From JABCPE02 sp963520725 (GTDB taxonomy: Bacteria; Bacteroidota; Bacteroidia; Flavobacteriales; Weeksellaceae), in assembly GCA_963520725.1 (NCBI GenBank), contig CAUQSG010000011.1, positions 1-31,447 of the forward strand: a stretch of 31,447 bases of DNA. Reading direction: 5' to 3'. The translations under genes were made by a program, and so were the position numbers. The notes beneath the pieces are model-generated. The model saw only the letters and a list, made by a program, of their open reading frames with translations. It had not been told where the DNA came from and did not search any database. The first letter of the stretch is position 1. Every line of letters begins with the position of its first letter. This document shows, one piece after another, positions 7,551-14,026 of this stretch.

Positions 7551-7623
7551 CAAAAACGCCCTGATGAAATTTTCATCAGGGCGTTTCCATTAAAATTAAA
7601 TATAATTATGAAAAGATTTATTT
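7551..7623. repeat. Direct repeat copy 2, overlapping the recA stop codon
   Basis: This is the second copy of the 73-base repeat at 7385-7457. It holds the near-perfect recA terminator palindrome and the last codons of recA (stop at 7618-7620). The 93 bases between the copies contain most of the 29-codon ORF. Confidence 0.75.
7552..7586 (-). terminator. recA terminator
   Basis: ACGCCCTGATGAA (7556-7568) pairs perfectly with the complementary arm at 7572-7584, with a flanking A-run and T-run. On the minus strand the hairpin is followed by five T. It begins about 30 bases after the recA stop. Confidence 0.85.
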
Positions 7624-8625
7624 CTCTTTATTCTTAATAGCTTCTGTTATTTTTTGGCTAAGTTCTTCAGTGAGTTCTGGATTGTCTTTCAGAAGTTCTT
7701 TCACAGCATCTCTACCTTGCCCTAGTTTAGTGTCTCCGTAACTGAACCATGAACCACTTTTCTTAATCACATCATAGTCTACACCAAGGTCTAAGATTTC
7801 TCCGATTTTAGAAACTCCCTCGCCATACATAATGTCAAATTCTGCTTGTCTGAAAGGAGGCGCTACTTTATTTTTCACTACTTTTACTTTTACTCGGCTT
7901 CCTACGGCTTCATCACCTACCTTTATCGGTGTGCTGGCTTTTCTGATATCTATTCTCACGGAAGCGTAGAATTTAAGGGCGTTTCCACCAGTAGTCGTTT
8001 CTGGGTTACCAAACATCACGCCTATTTTCTCTCTCAACTGGTTGATGAAAATCACGGTACATTTGGTTTTATTGATGGTTCCTGTGAGTTTTCTCAATGC
8101 CTGAGACATCAGCCTAGCATGTAGTCCCATTTTGGAATCTCCCATGTCGCCGTCTATTTCGGCCTTTGGAGTAAGAGCCGCCACAGAGTCTATTACCACG
8201 ATATCTATCGCACCAGAACGGATGAGGTTGTCCGCGATTTCAAGGGCTTGCTCTCCATTGTCTGGCTGGGAAATAATAAGGTTTTCTAAATCAATTCCTA
8301 ATTTTGCAGCATAATTTCTGTCAAAGGCATGCTCTGCATCTATGAAAGCTGCTATTCCTCCTGCTTTTTGGGCTTCGGCAATGGCGTGTAGTGTAAGGGT
8401 GGTTTTTCCTGATGATTCAGGCCCAAAAATCTCTATCACTCTTCCTCGCGGATATCCACCTACACCAAGGGCGATATCCAGTCCCAAAGAACCAGACGGA
8501 ATCACTTCTATTGTATCATCTACTGCGCTGTCTCCCAGCTTCATTACTGTACCTTTTCCATAGGTCTTGTCCATTTTTTCTAGGACTAGACTCAGTGCTT
8601 TTTTCTTATCTTCTAAATTACTCAT
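7618..8625 (-). CDS. recA: Recombinase RecA
   Basis: RecA is the ATP-dependent strand-exchange protein of homologous recombination and the activator of LexA-type cleavage. The 335 residues are the usual length. Walker A is GPESSGKT at 68-75. The stretches FIDAEHAFD, VIDSVAALTPKAE, the L2-adjacent GNALKFYASVRIDIRK and the C-terminal region are all intact. The gene is a single unit with a TAACTTTG -7 box at 8645-8652 and its own hairpin terminator. I see no obvious LexA operator in the short promoter region. The identification is certain. Confidence 0.99.
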   Translation of the reverse strand: MSNLEDKKKALSLVLEKMDKTYGKGTVMKLGDSAVDDTIEVIPSGSLGLDIALGVGGYPRGRVIEIFGPESSGKTTLTLHAIAEAQKAGGIAAFIDAEHAFDRNYAAKLGIDLENLIISQPDNGEQALEIADNLIRSGAIDIVVIDSVAALTPKAEIDGDMGDSKMGLHARLMSQALRKLTGTINKTKCTVIFINQLREKIGVMFGNPETTTGGNALKFYASVRIDIRKASTPIKVGDEAVGSRVKVKVVKNKVAPPFRQAEFDIMYGEGVSKIGEILDLGVDYDVIKKSGSWFSYGDTKLGQGRDAVKELLKDNPELTEELSQKITEAIKNKEK

Positions 8626-8644
8626 CTTCGATCAAATATTGCCT

Positions 8645-8652
8645 CAAAGTTA
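8645..8652 (-). promoter_or_regulatory. recA promoter -7 box
   Basis: On the minus strand this reads TAACTTTG (TAnnTTTG). A TTG at 8675-8677 on the same strand lies 22 bases upstream, at -33 spacing. It is 19 bases before the recA ATG. Confidence 0.7.
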
Positions 8653-8753
8653 CAAATATTTTAGTAGATATTATCAATTTTGTTTTTAAAATATTTCCAT
8701 TAAAATAAAATCCCAGAAATCATAATAGAATAAAGAAAAAAATAAAAAATCCT

Positions 8754-8761
8754 TATCTTTG
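8754..8761 (+). promoter_or_regulatory. Promoter -7 box for the Gfo/Idh gene
   Basis: TATCTTTG matches TAnnTTTG and ends 27 bases before the ATG at 8789. It overlaps an in-frame TTG at 8759, which therefore cannot be the start of translation. Confidence 0.65.
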
Positions 8762-8788
8762 GCAAAATCTTTTAAATACAAAAAAGTA

Positions 8789-9757
8789 ATGTTAAAAGCA
8801 GGTTTAGTAGGTGCTGGGCATCTTGGAAAAATACATTTGAAATTGCTCAACCAATCAGAAAAATACGATTTGGTGGGCTTCCATGATAAAGATATAGAAA
8901 ATTCAAAAAAGCTGGAAGCAGAATTTGGGTACAAATTTTATGAAAACTTAGATGAACTCTTGGATAAAATAGAGGTTCTGGATATCGTGACGCCTACATT
9001 TTATCATCATGACTATGCTAAAATAGCCATAGAAAGAGGCTTGGATTTTTTCATAGAAAAGCCTGTAACTCAGACCTTGGAGCAGGCAGAAGAGATTATT
9101 CAGCTTTGTAACGAAAAGGGAATCAGGGCGCAGGTAGGGCATGTAGAGCGCTACAATCCTGCATTTATTGCTACGAAGCCGTTTATCAGCGAACCAAAAT
9201 TTATTGAAATCCACCGTTTAGCCGAGTTTAATCCGAGAGGAACGGATGTTTCTGTGGTTTTGGATTTGATGATACATGATTTGGATATTTTGCTTTCTTT
9301 GGTGAAATCTCCTGTGAAAAATATCCACGCAAGCGGTGTCTGTGTGGTCAGCAAATCGCCTGATATTGCCAATGCCAGAATAGAATTTGAGAATGGATGC
9401 GTGGCGAACCTTACCACGAGCCGAATCTCAATGAAATCCATGCGAAAGAGCCGATTTTTCCAGCGAGACGCCTATATTTCGGTGGATTTCTTAGAGAAAA
9501 AAGCGGAGGTTATCCGTATGAAACCAGCTCCTGAAAATCCATCAGATTTTGATATGATTATCCAAAATGCAGAGGGCGAAAGAAACCAAATCATATTCGA
9601 ATATCCTAATATTCAGCCAAATAATGCCATTTTGGATGAGTTGGAAAGTTTTGCAAACTCCATCACCGAGAATAAGCCCGTAGAGGTAAGTCTGGAAGAT
9701 GGAACGGAAGCGCTGAAAGTGGCTTTGGAAATTATGAAACTCATAGATAAAAAATAA
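8789..9757 (+). CDS. Gfo/Idh/MocA-family NAD(P)-dependent oxidoreductase
   Basis: This 322-residue cytoplasmic dehydrogenase has an N-terminal Rossmann fold (GAGHLGKIH at 8-16), the family EKP motif at 90-92 (the catalytic Lys91 region), GHVERYNPA at 117-125 and the MIHDLDI stretch at 161-167. The last two are seen in members acting on nucleotide sugars or related substrates. The substrate cannot be assigned. The ATG at 8789 was chosen because an upstream TTG overlaps the promoter -7 box. The next gene starts five bases after the stop, so the two are probably cotranscribed. Confidence 0.9.
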   Translation: MLKAGLVGAGHLGKIHLKLLNQSEKYDLVGFHDKDIENSKKLEAEFGYKFYENLDELLDKIEVLDIVTPTFYHHDYAKIAIERGLDFFIEKPVTQTLEQAEEIIQLCNEKGIRAQVGHVERYNPAFIATKPFISEPKFIEIHRLAEFNPRGTDVSVVLDLMIHDLDILLSLVKSPVKNIHASGVCVVSKSPDIANARIEFENGCVANLTTSRISMKSMRKSRFFQRDAYISVDFLEKKAEVIRMKPAPENPSDFDMIIQNAEGERNQIIFEYPNIQPNNAILDELESFANSITENKPVEVSLEDGTEALKVALEIMKLIDKK

Positions 9758-9762
9758 TTTAT

Positions 9763-10605
9763 ATGAAAACTTTTAAACTTGTATTGTTGTTATTTATTAC
9801 TTCTGCATCGCTTGTTTTTGGGCAGGAGAAAAGGTATTTCTTTAAGTATAAATTTCAGCCAAATTCAAAGTATTTAATTAAATTAAAAACAGATATGGAT
9901 GGAGGGTATAAATTTGTGGGAAGCAAAGAAGTGATAGATAAAATAGGAATGAATGAGGTGAAAATGAAGATGAATATGAACATGGGAAGCACCATTTCTA
10001 CACAAAAGAAACAAGATAACAAAATTCCATTTGTATTAGAATACACTGATTACATTTCTGAAGCAGAAATTAATGGAGAGAAAGTGAACAGAAAAATTCC
10101 CATTCAAGGAGTTAAATTGAGCGGTGATATTGTAAATGGTAAGAAAATGGAGGTTAAGAATGTAGAAGGAAACATCAATGAAGAGACAAAGAAGATATTG
10201 GTAGAATCTATTAAACAATTTTCTGCAATAGATACGGATTTTCCTAAAGAAGGTCTAAAAATAGGTGATAGTTTTGATGTTGTTGTACCATATAAACAAA
10301 GTATACCGAATGCGGGCGATATAGAAATGAAAATGAATGTAAAATATAAACTCTTAAAAGTAGAAAAAGAGGAAGCCTATTTTGATATGTTGATAGATTT
10401 TGTAATGGGAGATAAGAATGTTAAAAACATGGACTTGTCTGCATCTGGTGATGGAAAAGGTTTTTTATTATTTGACATGAAAAATAATTATTTTACCAGT
10501 CAGAATATAGACATGACTATTAATTTAAAATTAAAAACAGAATTACTTACACTTGAAAATACTTCTAAAGCAAAATCCGTCATTACTCAACAAAAAATAA
10601 AATAA
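9763..10605 (+). CDS. Secreted protein of unknown function (DUF6263-like)
   Basis: This 280-residue protein has a signal peptide ending at VFGQ, so the mature protein starts at Gln-Glu. The rest is Lys- and Met-rich and predicted beta-rich, with a KMKMNMNMGS segment. It resembles the periplasmic DUF6263-type proteins of flavobacteria, though I am not certain of the family. It follows the oxidoreductase gene by five bases, so the two are likely coexpressed, without an obvious functional link. No clear terminator follows. Confidence 0.7.
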   Translation: MKTFKLVLLLFITSASLVFGQEKRYFFKYKFQPNSKYLIKLKTDMDGGYKFVGSKEVIDKIGMNEVKMKMNMNMGSTISTQKKQDNKIPFVLEYTDYISEAEINGEKVNRKIPIQGVKLSGDIVNGKKMEVKNVEGNINEETKKILVESIKQFSAIDTDFPKEGLKIGDSFDVVVPYKQSIPNAGDIEMKMNVKYKLLKVEKEEAYFDMLIDFVMGDKNVKNMDLSASGDGKGFLLFDMKNNYFTSQNIDMTINLKLKTELLTLENTSKAKSVITQQKIK

Positions 10606-10639
10606 AAATATTTTTTAGAGAAACTACATTTATATTTAT

Positions 10640-10647
10640 TAACTTTG
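10640..10647 (+). promoter_or_regulatory. Promoter -7 box for the acidic small protein
   Basis: TAACTTTG matches TAnnTTTG, 53 bases before the ATG at 10701. No clear -33 TTTG is visible. Confidence 0.6.
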
Positions 10648-10700
10648 CAAAACCTTATAAGATATATATTTTTAGTTAAACAATTTAAATTTAGAAAGTT

Positions 10701-10937
10701 ATGAAATTACCAAAGTTTTTGATGGCAGATAATTCAGAATTCCCAGAGGATTTGTTCGTAGTACATACAGAATATCCAAGATTTATCCTAAATGTAGAGG
10801 AAGAAGAAGTAGAATGGTTAGATGATTTGGAAGGAGATGATGAGGAAACCGTTGCAAATGAAGCTACAAAAGTAGTAGAAGAAGCATTCGCATGGTGTGA
10901 TGAAGAATTGGCGAAATACGACGATTTGGAAGATTAA
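10701..10937 (+). CDS. Small acidic protein of unknown function
   Basis: This 78-residue cytoplasmic protein is about one third Asp/Glu and has only five basic residues. It has a hydrophobic N-terminal part (LFVVHTEYPRFILNV), then EEEEVEWLDDLEGDDEE and a C-terminal helix with a single Cys (FAWCDEELAKY). There is no signal peptide or recognised domain. It has its own promoter and a strong terminator, which suggests a real, independently expressed gene. The function is unknown. Confidence 0.75.
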   Translation: MKLPKFLMADNSEFPEDLFVVHTEYPRFILNVEEEEVEWLDDLEGDDEETVANEATKVVEEAFAWCDEELAKYDDLED

Positions 10938-10956
10938 TTATCTTTAAAAACAAAAT

Positions 10957-10983
10957 AAAAACCCACTTTTTAGTGGGTTTTTT
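10957..10983. terminator. Bidirectional terminator between the acidic protein gene and metK
   Basis: AAAAACCCAC (10957-10966) pairs perfectly with GTGGGTTTTT (10973-10982) around a six-base loop. T-runs are present on both strands, so it serves both convergent genes. Confidence 0.9.
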
Positions 10984-10986
10984 ATT

Positions 10987-12267
10987 TTATAGACCGAAAG
11001 CCTTTTTGATTTCTTCTACTTTATCCAGTTTTTCCCAAGTGAAAAACTCTAAACCTTTGATAGTAAGCTCATTTTTAGCTCCTTTGTTAAAGGTTTTATC
11101 CGCTACATGATAATTTCTTCCCATGTGTCCATAGGCTGCCGTTTCGCGGTAAATAGGATTTCTCAGTTTTAGGTTTTGCTCTATCGCATAAGGTCTCAGG
11201 TCAAATAATTGTTGGACTTTTTCTGCGATTTCGCCATCAGTAAGATTTACTTTGGAAGTTCCATAAGTGTTGATATACAAACCACAAGGTTTAGCAACAC
11301 CGATGGCATAAGAAATCTGAACCAAAATTTCATCTGCAACTCCCGCTGCTACAAGGTTTTTAGCGATGTGTCTCATGGCATAGGCTGCACTTCTATCCAC
11401 TTTAGAAGGGTCTTTTCCAGAGAATGCTCCTCCTCCGTGAGCGCCTTTTCCTCCGTAAGTATCTACGATAATTTTTCTTCCTGTAAGTCCAGTGTCTCCG
11501 TGCGGGCCACCGATTACGAATTTCCCAGTAGGGTTGATATGGAATGTAATATTATCATTGAAAAGCGCCTGAATTTCAGGTTTTTGTTTGGCTTTAACTT
11601 TTGGAATTAAAATCTCTATGATGTCTTTTCTGATTTTTGCCAGCATGTTTTCTTCTGTGTCAAATTCATCATGCTGAGTAGAAACCACGATGCTGTCTAT
11701 TCTCACAGGTTTGTGATTATCAGAATATTCTATCGTAACTTGTGATTTCGCATCAGGGCGAAGGTAGGTGATTTCCTTATTTTCTCTCCTCAATGCAGAA
11801 AGTTCTCTCAAAATAGAATGAGCCAAGTCTAATGCCAGCGGCATGTAGTTTTCGGTTTCGTTTGTCGCATATCCGAACATAATTCCTTGGTCACCAGCAC
11901 CTTGTGCATTTGCTTTAGTCTCAAAATCAGAGTTTTGGGTAACTCTGTCCACACCTTGGTTGATATCTGGCGACTGCTCGTGGATAGCAGAAATCACTCC
12001 ACAAGAATCTCCATTGACCATATAAGCGCCTTTGGTATAGCCGATATCATTGATAACCTCCCTAGCGATAGTCTGCACATCAAGGTAAGCCTCAGATTTT
12101 ACCTCTCCAGCTAGGACAACCTGCCCAGTGGTTACGAGCGTTTCACAAGCTACTTTTGAGTTCTTATCATAGGCCAAGAAATGGTCTATCAGCGCATCGG
12201 ATATTTGGTCTGCGATTTTGTCTGGATGTCCTTCAGAAACGGACTCTGATGTAAATAAGTAAGCCAT
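10987..12267 (-). CDS. metK: S-adenosylmethionine synthetase
   Basis: This cytoplasmic enzyme makes S-adenosylmethionine from methionine and ATP. The 426 residues include GHPDKIADQISD at 13-24, the signature GAGDQGIMFGYA at 123-134 and the GGGAFSGKDPSKVDRSAAY loop at about 275-293, all intact. At 426 residues it is somewhat longer than the E. coli enzyme (384). It has a 5' leader of about 140 bases from a -7 box at 12412 that includes a candidate SAM-II-like element, suggesting feedback by its own product. It ends at a shared bidirectional terminator. Confidence 0.99.
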   Translation of the reverse strand: MAYLFTSESVSEGHPDKIADQISDALIDHFLAYDKNSKVACETLVTTGQVVLAGEVKSEAYLDVQTIAREVINDIGYTKGAYMVNGDSCGVISAIHEQSPDINQGVDRVTQNSDFETKANAQGAGDQGIMFGYATNETENYMPLALDLAHSILRELSALRRENKEITYLRPDAKSQVTIEYSDNHKPVRIDSIVVSTQHDEFDTEENMLAKIRKDIIEILIPKVKAKQKPEIQALFNDNITFHINPTGKFVIGGPHGDTGLTGRKIIVDTYGGKGAHGGGAFSGKDPSKVDRSAAYAMRHIAKNLVAAGVADEILVQISYAIGVAKPCGLYINTYGTSKVNLTDGEIAEKVQQLFDLRPYAIEQNLKLRNPIYRETAAYGHMGRNYHVADKTFNKGAKNELTIKGLEFFTWEKLDKVEEIKKAFGL

Positions 12268-12340
12268 AAATTTCTTTATTTTTGGGTTATAGATTTTAAA
12301 ATTTATATAAACTGTGAAACCAAAATAAAGAAACTAAAAA

Positions 12341-12400
12341 GAGAATTTCTGTTTTAGCATTTTTTATTGAGGTTGCAATCAGCACAAATTTTTCCTCTTA
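12341..12400 (-). promoter_or_regulatory. Candidate SAM-II-like riboswitch in the metK leader
   Basis: Read on the minus strand: GAGG, then an A/U-rich loop with AATTT, then TTGCAA directly followed by CCTC (pairing with GAGG), then AATAAAAAAT and GCTAAAA. SAM-II aptamers have the order P1, AUUU, UUGCA, P1', UAAA, GCUAAA, with about 11 bases between P1' and GCUAAA; here it is 10. A pseudoknot partner exists: AATTTGTG with CAGAAATT, 7 of 8 pairs. P1 is only four pairs and the P2 strand order differs from known examples, so the call is tentative. Confidence 0.45.
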
Positions 12401-12411
12401 ATTTTAAAAAG

Positions 12412-12419
12412 CAAATTTA
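12412..12419 (-). promoter_or_regulatory. metK promoter -7 box
   Basis: On the minus strand this reads TAAATTTG (TAnnTTTG), with a TTG at 12438-12440 placed 18 bases upstream. It implies a 5' UTR of roughly 140 bases, long enough to hold the structured element. Confidence 0.65.
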
Positions 12420-12449
12420 CATAAAAAAATTAAACTTCAAAATTAAATT

Positions 12450-13394
12450 TTACTGAGGAGCAATAATGGAGAAATTCTTCGGATTTTTATTGTAATTAAG
12501 ATGTTTTGATAAAGCCTCTTTTATAAAAGTCCCAAATTCATTGAGCATCTTTTGTTTGTAAGTTGGTTTGTAGTAAATGAGGCTAATTTCTCTGGAAGGA
12601 AAAGGTTTTTTAAAATGGAAAACTTTTTTCTTCTGTTCTTCCGAGAGTTGCTGCATGGCAAGTTCTGGGAGCACAGTGATGCCTCCTGTTTTATCCACCA
12701 TTTTTATAAGAGTACTGATGCTGGATGCCGAGAATTCTAAATTCTTTGGCTTCAGTGAGTTTTCCTTTAAATGACAGATGGATTCCATTTGTTTTCTCAA
12801 GCAGTTTCCTTCTTCCAAAAGCCAAAATTTATCCGAATTAAAATCCTCAGAACCTATAAAATATTCATCTTTATTTTCATAAGAGGAATAAATCAGCAGT
12901 TCTTCATTAAAAAGAAAATCACTGAAAAATTCTTCTGTTTCATGATATGGGGTAGAAATGATACCTGCATCTATTTCGCCAGATTTTAGCGATTTTATGA
13001 TGTTTTCGGTATTCATTTCGTGGATGTTCATTTCTATTTTTTGGTTTTGATTTAGAAAATCAAAAATTTCGTTTGGAATAAGAAACCCAGAAACCGTAGG
13101 AATAATCCCAAGGTTGATTTTCCCAGCCAATACATTATTGAGCGAATGAGCTTTATTTTTTAGTTCTGTAATGCTTTCTAACACCGCTTTAGCAGAAGAA
13201 ATTATCTCATCTCCTGCATCAGTGGTGCGGATGGGATGGGTGGTTCTGTCAAAGATTTTCAGACTTAGTTCATCTTCTAATTTCTGAATCATCGCGCTGA
13301 GTGTAGGCTGTGTGACATGACAAGCCAAAGCCGCTTTCCCGAAATGCTTGTATTTATCAACGGCGATAAGGTATTCTAACTGCTGGATGTTCAT
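12450..13394 (-). CDS. oxyR: Peroxide-sensing LysR-type regulator OxyR
   Basis: This 314-residue LysR-family activator has an N-terminal winged helix-turn-helix (about 1-60, with AALACHVTQPTLSAMIQKLE). Its effector domain carries the redox pair Cys198 and Cys207 in GNCLRKQMESIC, the same eight-residue spacing as Cys199/Cys208 of E. coli OxyR. Peroxide should form the disulfide and activate the protein. It is not next to katA, ahpC or dps here. A TAACTTTG -7 box precedes it, with a 15-base-pair inverted repeat just upstream that may be an operator or the upstream gene's terminator. Confidence 0.93.
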   Translation of the reverse strand: MNIQQLEYLIAVDKYKHFGKAALACHVTQPTLSAMIQKLEDELSLKIFDRTTHPIRTTDAGDEIISSAKAVLESITELKNKAHSLNNVLAGKINLGIIPTVSGFLIPNEIFDFLNQNQKIEMNIHEMNTENIIKSLKSGEIDAGIISTPYHETEEFFSDFLFNEELLIYSSYENKDEYFIGSEDFNSDKFWLLEEGNCLRKQMESICHLKENSLKPKNLEFSASSISTLIKMVDKTGGITVLPELAMQQLSEEQKKKVFHFKKPFPSREISLIYYKPTYKQKMLNEFGTFIKEALSKHLNYNKNPKNFSIIAPQ

Positions 13395-13435
13395 AATTTC
13401 AAAAATATTTTATATAAAACTTATTTTCAATAAAG

Positions 13436-13443
13436 CAAAGTTA
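13436..13443 (-). promoter_or_regulatory. oxyR promoter -7 box
   Basis: On the minus strand this reads TAACTTTG (TAnnTTTG), about 40 bases before the oxyR ATG. The inverted repeat at 13452-13494 covers the place where the -33 element would be. Confidence 0.65.
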
Positions 13444-13451
13444 CAAAATTA

Positions 13452-13494
13452 CTGTAACCAATCCTGATTGTAGGAAAAACAGAATTGGTTACAG
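13452..13494. repeat. 15-base-pair inverted repeat upstream of oxyR
   Basis: Arms 13452-13466 (CTGTAACCAATCCTG) and 13480-13494 (CAGAATTGGTTACAG) are complementary over 15 bases with one wobble, around a 13-base loop. On the minus strand it lies between the stop of the lipoprotein gene (13520) and the oxyR -7 box. No T-run follows directly, so it could be a regulator site as well as a terminator stem. Confidence 0.8.
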
Positions 13495-13519
13495 CGAATT
13501 TACAAACTTATGTATAGAA

Positions 13520-13948
13520 CTATTTTACAGTCTCTTTGTAAGAATCCGTAATGCCCTGCCCTGTGTAAGAAGTGAAATTCGTACTCCAGTTCTGAACTCT
13601 AGCTCCTGTGTATGTTTTAGTTACTGTCCATTTTACGAATAGATTACCATAAATGTCAGTAGCTTTTACTTCTACAAAAGATTTGAATCCCTTATTTACT
13701 TCAAAAGAAATACTTTCTGACATTCCACTTCTCAGATATATTTTTCTCTTGTTTCCATTGGCATCTCTATAGGTTACAGAGCCGTTAGCAGTGCTGTTTC
13801 TTGAATTGTTACTATGATGTTGAACCTGCAGTTTAGCCGTGTATATGGCATCATCATCTTTATCCCTAGAACAGGAAGAAACGATAAAACCCAAAACTAA
13901 TGCAAGCGCACCCACTAAAATACTTCTTTTTGATAAAAACTTTTTCAT
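13520..13948 (-). CDS. Lipoprotein of unknown function
   Basis: This 142-residue protein has a lipoprotein signal ending VSSC (Cys26) after a basic N-terminus, followed by an acidic SRDKDDD linker. The mature part is polar and beta-rich (TAKLQVQHHSNNSRNSTANG and SYTGQGITDSYKE segments). I do not recognise a family. The gene lies between gcvP upstream and oxyR downstream on the same strand. No clear -7 box is seen in the 78 bases before it, so partial read-through from gcvP is possible. Confidence 0.7.
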   Translation of the reverse strand: MKKFLSKRSILVGALALVLGFIVSSCSRDKDDDAIYTAKLQVQHHSNNSRNSTANGSVTYRDANGNKRKIYLRSGMSESISFEVNKGFKSFVEVKATDIYGNLFVKWTVTKTYTGARVQNWSTNFTSYTGQGITDSYKETVK

Positions 13949-14026
13949 TTTAAAAATTAAATTTTTTTGTTTTTAATAATTCTCAAAAATTATACCATAG
14001 ATAGTAATAATCTTATTAGTAATCGG

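Noticed and set aside
8759..8788. In-frame TTG start extending the Gfo/Idh protein by ten residues
   Set aside because: The TTG overlaps a TATCTTTG -7 box, and the Rossmann fold starts properly at the ATG at 8789.
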